Shown here piece by piece: positions 47,163 to 60,029 of a stretch of 64,000 nt of DNA. Origin of the DNA: Acanthosepion esculentum (taxonomy: Eukaryota; Mollusca; Cephalopoda; Sepiida; Sepiidae). Under the pieces are notes generated by a model. It was not told the origin of the DNA. It ran no database searches and saw only the letters and a program-made list of their open reading frames with translations. How positions within the stretch are numbered: position 1 is the first letter of the stretch; every line of letters starts with the position of its first letter. The stretch spans positions 21,276,685 through 21,340,684 of the forward strand of contig OZ038496.1 of NCBI GenBank assembly GCA_964036315.1, in the 5' to 3' direction. Made by a program: the position numbers and the translations under genes.

Positions 47163-47169
47163 TAATACA

Positions 47170-50030
47170 CCAATTTGGTCTAAAAGAGACCAACTTGGAA
47201 TTGAACCTTAATTGATGATTCCATTTCTTGTACACTCAGCATGAAATCCCAGGCATTTGATCCCACTTATCCCCTACAGCAAATTCCTTTAATTTACTCA
47301 TTGTAAAATGATTGCATAGAGGCATTGAAACTTCTATCAGTGAGAACTGAGAATAATTTTCAGGAATTATTAGCAAGCCCATAGGCAATACAAATCAGTC
47401 TTTTTGACATTGTCAGCTTCAAAATAATTATACAGTATCAGAAAATGACAGTCAGCAGTGAACCCTCCCCTCTCTTTTTTTCATATCATGTTCATTTCTT
47501 TTAACAGAGACAATGTAATTCTTGTCTTTTTCCCAGGAGTTGGTTTCTATACAATATGTTGACTTTATAATGAAAAGTTTTGTCATCACCATCTAGTTTC
47601 TCTTTCTCTCTCTTTCCATCTTCCTCCTTGTTTTCTATCAGTAACTGAAGACAAGTTTCTAAGTCATTCCATCTGAGCTCAATTATTCCTTTTGGCCTTT
47701 TCTATTTGATTCTGTAGTCTTTTGTTGAATGTCTGAATGCTAACCTGATGACTGAACTTTAAAAAAATCTCAAAACATCAACAATTTCTTCACATGTCAA
47801 TGTGACTTCTTTGTGTCTCAAGAATTATCACAAAGAAAGGAAATCCAAAAATATGTTAAAAAAACAAAACACTTACCAGATGTAGAGTAAGGAAAAAAGG
47901 TGTACAAAACAGTCATGTGTCTAATTTATTAAATTGGTATGAAAGCTCCTGTCCTCTTCATGTTGAATACCCACAAGGAAAATTGGGTCAAAGTCACAGA
48001 TTTTACAACTGGTTAGCAAGTTCTCTAAATAACTAACTCATGTTGCTGATAACCTGAATTTTGCCATGTCAGCATATATCTTACTTAATGCCTCCATCTG
48101 GTTCCCAAGGTGTTGACTATGTCATTACAATTACATATGATGAAGAAAAAATTTCTTTCCCACACAAGGCAGACATTTTGTCACAGAATGCTTTTTCTTT
48201 TCTTTTTTTTTATATGATGAATGATATCCTTGGTTGAAATCAGCATTTTTGCAGTTGGCTTAGTCAATAGACTGGTGGATGAAATACCAAGGACACTATT
48301 CCAAATGCTTGGTTGATGACACCCTGTACTAATGAAGAGTCACCAAAGAAAAAGAAAACCAATTTCAAGATAACTTCTTTTTTTTTTTCTAAATGGTCCA
48401 GTTTCCCATGTTGTATCACTTAGGACTTTTATAAGAACTGCCTCCTTGCCACAACTTCCTTTTTATTATTGCTGAATAACACTGAGTTGGCTCAGGCCCA
48501 GAACTGCTTCCATCCGCCAACCAGTGGTTGAAATGGACAGAAAACTATTTGGCAACCATAATGGTCATTCAAGTGAACCTGTTTATCAGCCACCACCCTC
48601 AGTCAGAACTATGTCCATTTATTGCCAGATATATTTTCCTCATAGATCAATGTCCTTTCCACTTTTCTTCAGCCTTTGCTTTCTCTTTCAGCATCTAACA
48701 AAATTCAAATCAGGTGGTGGGAAAACCTGAAGCCACTTTGGGGAAGAGGTCCTAAGTGGCAACTTTGGCATCAGACCAAGATAATGAAGTAATTTTACAC
48801 AAGACCTTTGGAAATCTATAGTTTTATGTACTATACATTAATTTATATTAAAAGGTGATCATTTTACTTATATGTTATAAAATTAAACATAGATACAAAT
48901 CTAAATTCTCTTTTTATGTATATGCATAGTTGTGTGTTTGCTGAATAAAAATCAACAAAGTGACAAAAATAACAAGAAAAAAAAGTGACTACATGACTTA
49001 TATAGGTTTCTTGTGCATTAGAAACTTTTATTTGTAACATACATTCCTTGAATGCTCCTAGATGAGTTTAAATTTATTAAGAAATAAAACACTTATGATT
49101 TAGATATTGTTGAGTAAAATATGCAGAAAGCAAGTTAGTCAAGTGTTTATAAAAAAAATTAGTCTGTGCAAATGTGAGTTGGTTCTCTTTCAGTTCAATG
49201 CTGGGTGTTTTTATATTACCAGAAATATATTAAGTCATGTTTAAAAAAGAAAAAATTCAGGAAGAAAACAAGAAAGAAGTGAAATGAAGAAGAAAAGGAA
49301 ATTTAAAAATCATAAATAGATGAAAAAAAGGATGAAAGAAAATAAGCTTTAAATAAAAGTAGAAAAAGAATGGTGGCGATTAAGAATAAAATTTATAAAA
49401 TAAGGGAGATATGACAAAGATAGGAGTAAGATGAAAGTACACGTGACCGAAAGGTTAAAACATTAGGAAAAAATAATAAATATAAAAGAAAAAATGTTTT
49501 TACAAATTATACTCTATTTATTTCCCTCATTAAATTAATATATACTTGTAAAATATAATGTCTAATCTTTGAAGCCATTAGCAATGAGTTCTTTTTCTTA
49601 ATCTAGCCATACCAAAGTTAGATGGTTACTATTAAGATTAAGAAAGAACTAATCCTCTTAAGATTAAAAGAAAGATATACCACCATTCTTATCTTCCTGA
49701 TTTTTGATAATCTCTATTAAATATATTTTATTATCACAACAAAAGAGGCAAAAAAATAATTTTCCTTGGCACATCTTATTAGTAGCCTTATGGAATGATT
49801 AGCTTGGCACCGGCTGTAATAGTAACTGTCAATTTCATTTGAGTCATATCCAACGAAGGTGATTCACTCTTGTACATCTTTGCTTCTGTCTGCCAACTTA
49901 CCTGTAATTACATGCTATGCCAGTGAGTTTTTTTTTGTAAAATATGAGGCCATAATAGGTAACTCTGTTACAAAAAACTGAAATAGATGGAAACTAACTA
50001 TTTTTATACAAAGCTCTTAGATATAAATAT
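47170..50030. other. long unique spacer, no gene seen
   Basis: AT-rich. 48430-48780 is less AT-rich but holds only a 68-codon frame with no recognised motif. A-rich purine stretches occupy 49250-49470. No TIRs, SINE heads or LINE words recognised. Confidence 0.4.
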
Positions 50031-50094
50031 CAACATATATAAAATTCAATATATATATATATATATATATATATAATAAGTAAGTAATAGACTT

Positions 50095-50410
50095 AGCAAA
50101 ATTATTGTTGATCTGGAAACTTTACAATAAAATATTACTTAATATCAGCAATTGAATAAAGCAATAGATAAAACCAAAACATACAAATACCTTTAAATAA
50201 TACTTACTATAAGTTTCAGTGATCTTCAGGTAAGAAAAAGAATGAAGTCAGCCTTATTGGCAATATGACTATACCCCCATAAAATATGGACACTGTATAA
50301 AGATGGTCTGAGGATGACTTGAGATATGAAACTGAGAGTCACCATGAAGTGTTATTTTCTATAACCAAACTGTCTACAAATCTTATATTTTCAATATTCA
50401 GCTCTCTTCC

Positions 50411-50472
<62 letters not shown>

Positions 50473-51065
50473 GGAAAGTTTCATTGAATAATTTAAACAA
50501 GTTTTGTCTGCTTATCAAATTTGAAGCATCACATCAATTTTCCTAATATGTAATAACTAATGCAGTCAAAGAAATTATTGCTGTTGTCTTTACAATAAAA
50601 TAATTAATATCAGCAAATGGATAAATCTATAGGTGAAACCAAGATACACAAATACATTTAAATTGCTACTGGAGGTTTCATGCCAGAACTGTGATTTTCA
50701 GGTATCAAATAATGAAAAAGTCAGCCTTATTGGTCATATGACTATATACCTAACATATATGGATAAATATTGAATTAGATATATATATATATAACACAAC
50801 TATTGATATATGTAAAATAATAATATAATTTAATGTATGCCAATCTGAAAAATCTTTTGTCAATAGATTGATAATTTTAAATTTGAAAAGTTTCTGAGTG
50901 TAAGTGTTTCTAAAAACGTATTTTGCTAATAACTAATAATGCAATATTGTTTGGACTCTGACAAGTGAAACATCATGAAACTTTAAGTTGGTCTTTTATA
51001 TGTATAAAAAAAAGAATGGAGAATTCAACCTTATTGGTCATACACACATGCATACCAGTAATACC
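50095..51065. repeat. three diverged direct repeats with microsatellites between
   Basis: Units near 50100-50290, 50590-50765 and 50935-51060 share TTTACAATAAAATA, ATATCAGCAA, CATACAAATAC-like and GTCAGCCTTATTGG-CATATGA words. Between them lie (TA)n(GA)n at 50414-50468 and (TA)n at 50779-50793. The unit class is unknown. Confidence 0.6.
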
Positions 51066-51602
51066 ATTCACTAATCAGTTAGTAGATGACATGAAAGAGG
51101 ATTGCTTTCATACCTGCATTTGGACATGTTCTCTTCATAGGGTTGCCAGTCATCCCTTATATATTGGACATGTACTGTACTGGATAATTTTATCCCCTGT
51201 CCTGTACTGATCTTTCAGGGACACCAAATGTTCCATATTTAGTTCATTTTCAAATTTCGTAATAAAAATTTATTTTTACTACCTTCTTACGGTTCTTGGT
51301 TATAACTTTATAAGTAATTATACTTTTTTTTTCTCAGATTCTCTTGATGAAAATAACTCACAAATGTAACAAAGAAACTAGTGTTGCTAGAAGTTTATAC
51401 AAAACTGACATGTTTATTTCTCTGTTATCTGTATGAAATAAATATTTTCAAATGATTCCACTTTTACAAAATTTAATTTTCTTAGCCCATATTAAATAAT
51501 TTTCAAATGATTTTACTTTTATATTTCCTCATAACCTATTAAAATCATTGCTTTGTTTTTAACTTATGTCCCTCCTTTTATATAATATATTGGTCTGGGT
51601 GT

Positions 51603-51604
51603 GT

Positions 51605-51648
<44 letters not shown>
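51603..51648. repeat. (TA)n microsatellite
   Basis: TA run of about 40 bp just before the inverted SINE pair. Confidence 0.95.
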
Positions 51649-51651
<3 letters not shown>

Positions 51652-51659
51652 TATATTTC

Positions 51660-51754
51660 TGAAATGAGGTATTATGTACATTATTTACATTATTCGGACT
51701 ATTGTCATCATCTTTGTCGCCATGTTTATTACAACGTTTCGGCCGTTGTACGCT
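51660..51754 (-). mobile_element. SINE family A 3' domain, inverted arm
   Basis: Inverse of the SINE 3' end: ACATTATTCGGACTATTGTC to TTTCGGCCGTTGTACGCTCC. It faces a plus-strand copy beginning at 51775 across a perfect hairpin. Confidence 0.8.
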
Positions 51755-51782
51755 CCACTGTGCCATGTGTCCTCAAGGACAC

Positions 51783-51794
<12 letters not shown>
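51755..51794. repeat. perfect 18-bp stem, 4-nt loop hairpin
   Basis: CCACTGTGCCATGTGTCC (51755-51772) is exactly complementary to 51777-51794 with loop TCAA. It lies at the junction of the two inverted SINE arms. Confidence 0.95.
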
Positions 51795-52202
<408 letters not shown>

Positions 52203-52435
52203 AGAGAGAGAAATTTTAAGAGTGTCTCATATTTCAATTTTTTTAATCTGGCACCCCTACCTATTCAACAATCTGTCCTGCTCAGGGAATCCATTAATAT
52301 TAATGTACCAATCCATATATAAATAATTTCATTATTTTTTATGGATACTATTCGAGGATGGGAATAAAAGATTATTTAATTTCATTATAATATTTTTTTA
52401 TACAAAACTTTGATCAGGAGTTAATTTAACTGTTT

Positions 52436-52642
52436 ACACTATTTACATTGTTCAAACTATTGTTCTCATCTTTATTGTCATATTTACAACATTTCAGCCA
52501 TTGTACGCTTTGGCTTTTGGGAGTTGATACAAATTGGAATTTTGAACCTGAAGAAGGCTGGGGCATACAACAGCCAAAATGTTGTGAATATGACGATAAA
52601 AATGAGGACGAACAATGTGAATAGTGTAAATAGTTACAATAC
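52436..52642. mobile_element. inverted pair of SINE family A 3' domains
   Basis: Left arm 52436-52530 in minus sense (TTTACATTGTTCAAACT to TTTCAGCCATTGTACGCTT) and right arm 52545-52642 in plus sense (CCTGAAGAAGGCTGGGGC to GTGAATAGTGTAAATAG). No tRNA head is present. It is the second such inverted pair within 1 kb. Confidence 0.85.
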
Positions 52643-52649
52643 CTCATCT

Positions 52650-53613
52650 CAGAAATATAGACAGATAATTTAACTGTATAATTTAAAAAGATACCTTTAA
52701 TAATGTAGGCTATTGAGTGAGCCTGCCATAGATGCTTGAAACTTATCTCAGAGAAAAGTTTGATTATATGAAGATGAAAAGAAATACTTAAACTTAGCTT
52801 ATTTTTTTATTATGGGAACCTTTTAATTTTTATTCAAAATGTGAATAATATGATGATAATACGATGAGGGTTTTAAGATTATTTAAAATGCAGAAACACA
52901 CACATGAAATTGATTGATTGCTCTTCAATTGGCCTCGTTAGATTGAAATTAAATTAGTGTCATTTACTACAGCTGTTGTTGTTTCGCTTATGTGCAAGGA
53001 ATTTTGTAGAGGGTTAAGAGAACTGATTTTTATTTTATAGTGGCAATGATAAAGAACACTTGCCTTGAATGAAATCAGTTTAGTGGGGCATCAAGAAAAA
53101 AATAAACTTGAACAGATGAATGATTAAATGAAGATGACACAAAAAACAGAAACAATTTCTTCCTCTCTTTTTTCTCTCTTTCTCTTATTTCTTCTTTTTT
53201 TGCATCTCAATAACTTACCACTCTATATATGCTTTTTGCTCTCTTTTTTCTTTTTCTTTCTATGTCATTATTTATTTATCTCTCTTCTCTTTTTAACCCT
53301 TTCAAAGTATTTCCCTTTCTTTGCTTACTTAACACCACTTACAAATACTTAACTATTTCCTTCTTTTTATCTACTTATAAAATGACCACTCATTTCATCA
53401 GTCACACTAGCTAACTCCTTATAGTTTTTTCAATGTACTTCACCTACACTTTACAACCACTCAAGTTTTTGTCACATCTTCCAGGCTGTTGACTACAGTA
53501 AAAATCTCTTTTTAAATTCTCCTTGATTTTATCATCTTTGTTTCCAAAAAGAATTTATTTTATGAAAAAATTTGGTGGGAGAAAGGCTAATGGTTTATAT
53601 TATTAAGAATACT

Positions 53614-53615
<2 letters not shown>
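52650..53615. other. spacer with polypyrimidine stretch
   Basis: 53150-53340 is strongly T/C-rich on the plus strand, giving F/S/L-rich chance ORFs. Nothing else recognised. Confidence 0.45.
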
Positions 53616-53673
<58 letters not shown>

Positions 53674-53752
53674 CATGTTTCTTCAAGATGCATGTAATCA
53701 TGACACTTTACAATTTCATTTTACTTTTATTGTCTGTCTGAAGAAACATGGT
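53616..53752 (-). mobile_element. LINE 3' tip with terminal inverted end after (TA)n
   Basis: A (TA)n run (53618-53670) precedes the RTE 3' tip (GTTTCTTCAAGATGCATGTA, ATCATGACACTTTACAATTT). ACCATGTTTCTTCA (53672-53685) is repeated in inverse as TGAAGAAACATGGT (53739-53752). Confidence 0.6.
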
Positions 53753-53759
53753 ATATATA

Positions 53760-54239
53760 TGTTCTTTATCCTATCATATATATGTATATAAGTCTGTTTA
53801 ATTCTTTTTATTGTATTTTTCAAATTTTCATGCGTTTTATGTGTTCTTGCTCGTCTGAATTAAAATTGTGTATAAACTCTCCAAATTTTAAGCTCTATAA
53901 AACCTTTCAATGCAACATAACTTAGCTATATATTTGAATTTGAAATGTAACATCCCCAAAAATGTCATGATGTAGATAGCAGACTACTCTTATCTACTAT
54001 TGCATTATATACTATGGCATTTAGTTTCTGATAGTGACCAAGTCAGTCAAAAGTAGTTGAACAAAAATAAGTGCTTTGGACAATTTATCCAGAATTCTGA
54101 TCTCAATGTGCAACAAACTATTGGAAAAATCCAATAAAAATTTAAACAGACAGACCATGTCAGTTCAATTTAATACACATTGTTTTGACATATATATATA
54201 ATTAGCTTCAGTATTTGTTTTTCGTTTGAATGATTTACG

Positions 54240-54282
<43 letters not shown>

Positions 54283-54320
54283 AATTCTAACATTTGATAC
54301 CAGAGAATAACAGCTGATCT
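53760..54320. other. AT-rich spacer with (TA)n
   Basis: (TA)n at 54240-54279. No gene. Confidence 0.5.
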
Positions 54321-54324
54321 GTAA

Positions 54325-54545
54325 TAAGATTGCATGTTCCTATCAGTTGCTATGTTGATGGCTCAAATCCTGGCAGCATCACTACAAAGTTGACTTAATT
54401 ATTCTCTTAGATGTGGTTGGGACACCTAATGAGGCAGCAAACCTGTTCTGATGTTAACCTTTCACCAGGCTATTCCCACAAAGTTCACATTCTGGTCATA
54501 TTGATGGATCAAAACAGTCTTATGTGGACAGTGAAATGCAAATGA
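54325..54545 (+). mobile_element. possible tRNA-derived SINE (family F)
   Basis: TGTAATAAGATTGCATGTTC and GATGGCTCAAATCCTGG have A- and B-box-like spacing, and GACACCTAATGAGGCAGC follows. Only this copy is visible in the window, so the call rests on the boxes alone. Confidence 0.35.
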
Positions 54546-55205
54546 GCGATATCTTGCTATACCGATTGTTGAACTTTAATTTGTTTCAAGTCTGACTATA
54601 AGAGCATAAGAATCAAGAGAGAAAAGAGGAAAGCTTAAGCCAACAGATTGTTTAGTAATTGGCTTACAGCCAGAAAAATTCTCTGTAAATTTGAAGCACA
54701 AATTTTAAATATTAGCAAGAGAGATCAATGATTTGATATTTATTTATAAAAAAAATGTTTGATCTCTTAAAATCATTTTCTTTTTTTTCTGAAATTATTT
54801 TTTAAGCATCTTTGACTTTACAGTTGGTCTGGTTTTTAGCAACAGCTGTGTATAACCTTCTTCAATTTATTTCATCCATAATCCTACATTAAGATGTCAC
54901 ATGATCTTTATTTTTTCATGGCAAACAAGTGATTCTTGATGACTTGAGAACTACATATTTATAATCATATATGTTTCAGATTTTACAAATACTTAAATAT
55001 ACTGATTGCAGATTACAATGGGCATAAAAAACATTACTTCAAACTTTAGCACTCAATCTTTGACTAAAAATTAAATTGATCATATGATATACCAATTAGT
55101 AAAGCAACATCTTTATCCAAAAATAATATTATTTAGATAAAGATTTTGTATGAAATAAAAGCTAAAACAGTCTTATGTGGACAGTGAAATGCAAATGAGA
55201 AATAT

Positions 55206-55350
55206 TTAGCATGCAGTCTACCTGGTCATTTATAATTTAGCATGCAGTCTACCAGGTCATTTACAATTTAACATGCAATCTATCAGGTCATTTACAATTT
55301 AGTGTGCAGTCTACCTGCACATTTACACTTCAGTGTGCAGCCTACCTCCA
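55206..55350. repeat. 35-bp minisatellite, about four units
   Basis: Units of the form GCATGCAGTCTACC-GGTCATTTA-AATTTA repeat at a 35-bp period and diverge toward the right end (GTGTGCAGTCTACCTGCAC). Confidence 0.9.
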
Positions 55351-55354
55351 CTAC

Positions 55355-56410
55355 AAGAACTTTATACTGCAGGATGATAAAAACAAATGGAATAATGTTG
55401 AATTATTAATGACATACACTTAATTATACAAATCATAATCATGATAATCATGATAATCAAAAAACACTAAATAGTACATTAATGGCCATCATTATGATGG
55501 AATTCATTGATACAAACAATTTACACTTAAATCCTTTAATTAATGATTCACACTTTGTATATCATTTACAAATGCCAAAAACAAATATGATTCATTTTTT
55601 CCTCGGTACTTTCCAGCAAATGAAATTGAAAGGTGACTGGAAAAGCTCACTACTAACGCCTCTCATTTTCTTTAAAATCCTTGTTTTGTCATTTTATATT
55701 GACTGGTCTGGAGCACTCGGGTCAAAAGGGTAAAAAAAGTTCATGTCATTAAATGTAGTCCACTCACTAAAGGTCATTTCACAGCATATAAAGTAGTACC
55801 AATATCTTGCTATACCAAATGTGATGGATGAGACAGCCAAAGTGACTTAGGAGTCATATCTTTATACTTGTGAACACCCTCAATCAAAGACTGCCTGAAC
55901 AAACTGGATTACTCAACTTGAAAGTATTTCTAACTGACCCCAACCTGGAATCGCTGCTTTGATCAAAACCCATCATCATATTGTGGGCATTTGGCTGTGA
56001 TGCATGTGCCTGTTATACTCTTTTGACTTGATGGTTATAATGTTACTTTGATGGTGTGCTGCTCTCACTCAACAATAATAATAATAATAATAACATCCTC
56101 ATTGGAGCACTAGTGTGGTGCAAAACAACATAGGGAAAATGTTGCAGATATTGCAAAGTGATTTGGAAATAGAACCATTCCAAAACCTTACCTACTTGGT
56201 GCAGTAAGGATACTTCAGAAAGGATTGGATACAGCCCGTGGGTGAAAAGAAGAAATGATTGGTTTATTTTCTTAAGTCATGAGTGGTAACCTGAAAATAA
56301 ACATTTTACAAGCAGCCAACATCATATGCTGGGAATAATAATAATAATAGCAGAAGAAGAAGGTGTGCTTTCTATCTATTTAAATAAATCTTTGGTACTT
56401 AACACCATGG
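55355..56410. other. spacer, no gene seen
   Basis: Short (ATA)n runs at 56073-56090 and 56325-56347. The 83-codon ORF at 55482-55733 is without recognised motifs. Confidence 0.4.
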
Positions 56411-56419
56411 AATATCTCA

Positions 56420-56922
56420 TAAAAAGAAAATATATCTCATCTGGTGCTCCTGCTGTATATCTTGAGATTCTTGACAAAATTCAAGGAAGGGCCTGTAATA
56501 TAATCAATCCTGATCTGGCATCATGACTTCAGTCAGTTGCTTTCTCACCGACATGACAAGGCTCATTTTCATAACAATTGTTCTAATAAGCTTTTTTCTT
56601 GAGTGACTCAATTGCATGAATTTAAGTGTGCTACTAGAATGGCAACTAGGTCTAAATATTCTACTGCTGAACTAGCTAGATGCAATCATCCCTTCTATTC
56701 TAACAGTTTCTTTTCTTGCACTTCTCACTTGTGGAACTCCCTTCTGATTTCTTGCTTCTCTGCCAAAACATTAAATGGCATCAATCACCATCTTCTGTCT
56801 TCCTGAACCCTGATCCTTTATTGTTCTTTCCTCACTTCTCCTCACTAAAGTTTTCTCATTCTCTTTCACTCCATGTAATTTTAGTGGCATTATCACCTTA
56901 CTTGGGGTGAAATAATTTAAAA
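56420..56922 (+). mobile_element. jockey/CR1-like LINE 3' end
   Basis: Begins in the ISSGAPAVYLEILDKIQGR block (matching WSGAP at 36240) with a stop after NIINPDLAS at 56524. The tail frame 56603-56806 has TAELARCNHPFYSNSFFSC and ends in HHLLSS plus stop. The 3' UTR closes with GGGGTGAAATAATTT and an A run. Confidence 0.78.
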
Positions 56923-57574
56923 AAAAAATCTTTATAGTTCAATTCCAGTTACCTCACTAAAATAGAGTGATTAATAATTTTGACTCACAAATCATTTCTA
57001 TTAAGTTTGATTCTCTTTGAGTATCCCCCCCCAATGGTGAAGACCACACTACTTCAAACATTGTGGCCTTGTGCAATACAATCACAAACAACTGTACCAA
57101 ATAACAAAAACCACATAACATGAGAACTTTCAACAGTGGCAACAACTAAAATGAATATCACATGTAACTTAAAGAGAAAATAATGACGAAATCAAGACAC
57201 TGATGTTTCACAGTGCCTTAAACAAAACATTATCAGTACTAGAAAGAGTGATAACAGCTATGGAACTTAAGAAACCTATTTTTCTGAAAAGTTGTTTGAA
57301 CAGAAAGATTTTATAAATTTCTGTATAAGGAAACAGTTATTATTAACATTACCATATTAAACTAAGCTTGTTATATGCTTGTAGTTGAATTTCTTTATGT
57401 CAGATAAATAACGTTTATTAATCCTAACTCATTTTAAAGCAGAAATTTCATAAATGGGTCTAAATTATTCACTTCTTGACCTTAACCAATGAAAGCATCA
57501 CCATTTTTCCAGATGTGGACAATTGTGACAGCAATTTACTCTAACTAGATTATTGTTATCCCAAGCTAAAGCAT

Positions 57575-57625
57575 TCTTCTTCTTCTGTATGCCAAGTCCC
57601 TTCAGGATGTGGGTGACATAATTAT
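57575..57625 (-). mobile_element. RTE-like LINE 3' tip
   Basis: TTCTTCTTCTGTATGCCAAG followed by TCCCTTCAGGATGTGGGTGA is the extreme 3' end of this family, nothing more. Confidence 0.6.
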
Positions 57626-57710
57626 TCATATTTACTTACTTCTCTGTAAGTAAATATGAATATTTTTTGTTGGTAAATGTGAGAAAAGTTAATGATCTGC
57701 AATTACACTC

Positions 57711-57747
<37 letters not shown>

Positions 57748-57764
57748 CATACATACACACATTA

Positions 57765-58275
57765 CAGTTCAAAAGTTTGAGGCCACCCTTGGCAATTTTT
57801 TAAATTGGTGCCCAAAAGTGGTTGTTTTATACTTTAAATAAGATAAAATTATTATACATGGTAAAAAAAAATGAGACATGATTTTTTATTAGAGATTTTG
57901 TATATATATTGCTGTGTTTTCAAAGGTAGAAGAAACCTTAAACCAAAAAATTATGCAATCATTAATGCTTCTGATGTAATGGAATCACCTGTCACTCCCA
58001 TTTAAAAACATAGCATAAAACTAAAAAATAATATATACTTGCTATCCTGAATGAAGAAATATGCAGCTACATATAAGAAATGAGCAAGACCATACCACCA
58101 AAACACTCTACTCCTGTTGGCTATTGCAGAAAGTTGCAAATGTGTGGTGCTACCATCGTAGCTGCTCAATTTAATAGCGGCCGAATGAAACAAACGTGTT
58201 GAACCACAGAGTGCTGAATTAAGGAGGTTGGCCTCTACTCTAATCCTTATTTTGTGGATACTCATGTTTGAGTAG
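57765..58275 (+). mobile_element. Tc1-like transposon, left end
   Basis: After a TA (57763-57764) the sequence CAGTTCAAAAGTTTGAGGCC is a typical Tc1-family terminus with a CCACCC continuation. From about 58060 the plus strand shows decayed words of a transposase DNA-binding domain, such as IKEVGLYSNP near 58205. No matching right end is found, so it is truncated. The minus-strand ORF at 58002-58265 is a shadow. Confidence 0.55.
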
Positions 58276-58359
58276 ATGTAGATACACTATTTTTATAAAC
58301 AATGTAAATTATGTCTACCTATTATCTTCCCCAAGAAATATATGACAATTCACAGATTA

Positions 58360-58417
58360 TAAAATAAAGGAATCTGTGGAGAGCCATGATCGCCTATGTC
58401 CTGGAGGGATATGGCTT
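58360..58417 (+). mobile_element. RTE-like LINE 3' tip
   Basis: AATCTGTGGAGAGCCATGAT and GTCCTGGAGGGATATGGC match the last bases of the family. Confidence 0.6.
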
Positions 58418-58684
58418 TTTTTTAATATTATGTTTATACACTTTACCTCTGAACTTTTACTGGTTGCTAATAAATGTGTATTTAAATAAAAATATTGTTT
58501 AAATAATTCCAATACATATTTACATCCAGATGTACATAAGCCGTATAAGGAAGAGCTAAAAAAATTCTCAACCCAACCAAAAAGTCCTTCCAAAAAAGAA
58601 TTTTGATATTTCATGTGATTTTAGGAAGTGGATCAGGATGAGAATTTTTCAGCACCCCTATTTGTTATCCATATATATCAATAC

Positions 58685-58985
58685 ACACATTATTTACAAT
58701 ATTCGGACTATTGTCCTCATCTTTGTCGCCATATTTATTACAACATTTCGGCCGTTGTACGCTCCAACCTTCTTCAGGTGGTTGGAATATTGAACTGAAC
58801 CCTTTATTTCACTCACTGGGGTAGACTGTTCTAGTTCCACGTGCCATGCTTAATGGATGTCAGTTATCAGTTATCTCCTGTTAATTTTGCTCTGAAAGTT
58901 CTCCACTGCCTTAACCAGGTATTGAACTCACACTCTTTGGGTCCTGTCACTGGATCTAACCAACACCTTTATCCACTGTGCTGTA
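58685..58985 (-). mobile_element. tRNA-derived SINE, full length (family A)
   Basis: Minus-strand head near 58920-58983 has CACAGTGGATAAAGGTGTTG and GAGTTCAATACC; the 3' domain spans 58690-58780 with GGCCGAAATGTTGTAATAAA. It is very similar to 51783-52078, including GTTATCTCCTGTTAATTTTG in the body, so these two are the youngest copies seen. Confidence 0.85.
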
Positions 58986-59106
58986 TAGACAGATACCAAT
59001 ACACACATGTTTGGTAAAACTGTCAGCCTTCCAGTATATTTGTCCTCTCCTCTACCCACCTTGCCTACCATTCTACACTGTCTATATAAATTAAAGTGTT
59101 TTATGT

Positions 59107-59205
59107 GCAAACAAGCTTCTTCGTGAGCATCTGATACCTGAGGTAGGATTTCACCAAAAAGGAAAAAAAATACCATGTTGCCAGACAGATACAATCACAA
59201 GGTAA
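59107..59205 (-). mobile_element. SINE family B fragment
   Basis: Repeats the GAGGTAGGATTTCACCAAAA and TTGCCAGACAGATACAATC words of 59875-59935. Confidence 0.6.
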
Positions 59206-59459
59206 CAGACTGCCTTCCTTCGTCATAAACACTCCTTTTCAATCCAAAATTGAGTTTCTTGGTATACCTTGAAAAATCAAAACCTGGCACAAGAAAAGCT
59301 CAAGTTTTAAGTTGATCAAATTCTCTGATAATTTGATCATATAAAAAATATCTTGCCAGAAATATCTTGCTTTTGTTTTTAATTCATCTCAAGCCAGAAA
59401 TGGAGTCCTCGAAAGAGGAGAAAGTAGTTTTTACTTTAAAAAAAAAAGCCACCACATAC

Positions 59460-60020
59460 TTTGTAGTAGGCATCTGTCAGTCTCTGGAGACTATTGAATC
59501 TACAAGAGTGTCCAGCTAATCCTTGTTGCAGATGACTACTCAGGTATCTATATGCCTCTTCAACACCCACAAAACCAGCCTGTTGTTTATACTGCAACTA
59601 TGCTGTGCAGATTCTAGCTACATTTTCTGGAAGAGGCCACATAAACTGGTATGATCACCAGTTTGAACAAATGTTTAAATTCTCAGTCACAATGACTGCT
59701 GACTTTGTGTTAGCACAACCATCCATGGCTGCCAAATAGTTTTGTATACCCAGTTTCATTCACAAGGCTTAGGTCAACCTGTGGTTTTTGTTTTCAGTGG
59801 AGTTACATGCTAGGATCATCTCCCCAGCCTGAGATACCATCTCTTTGACAAACTTCTTCATAACCATCTGATACCTCAAGTAGGATTTCACCAAAAAGGG
59901 AAAAAAGTACTGTGTTGCCAGACAGATATAATCGTAAATTAGCTATGGTGAGATTTCAGCCCAGGTCTCAGGGTCAGAATGCTAATGTTCTAACCACTGA
60001 GTCACATAACTATACAGCTT
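59460..60020 (-). mobile_element. long tRNA-type SINE, full length (family B)
   Basis: Minus-strand head at 59945-60015 has GTGACTCAGTGGTTAGAACA (A box) and GGGCTGAAATCTCACC (B box). The body has GGTGAAATCCTACTTGAGGT, CTAAGCCTTGTGAATGAAAC, GTTGCAGTATAAACAACAGG and ends near ATCTGCAACAAGGATTAGC. About 560 bp, the longest copy. Confidence 0.75.
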
Positions 60021-60029
60021 TGCACAGCT

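Noticed and set aside
58002..58265. 87-codon minus-strand ORF
   Set aside because: Opposite strand to decayed Tc1 transposase words; treated as a shadow.
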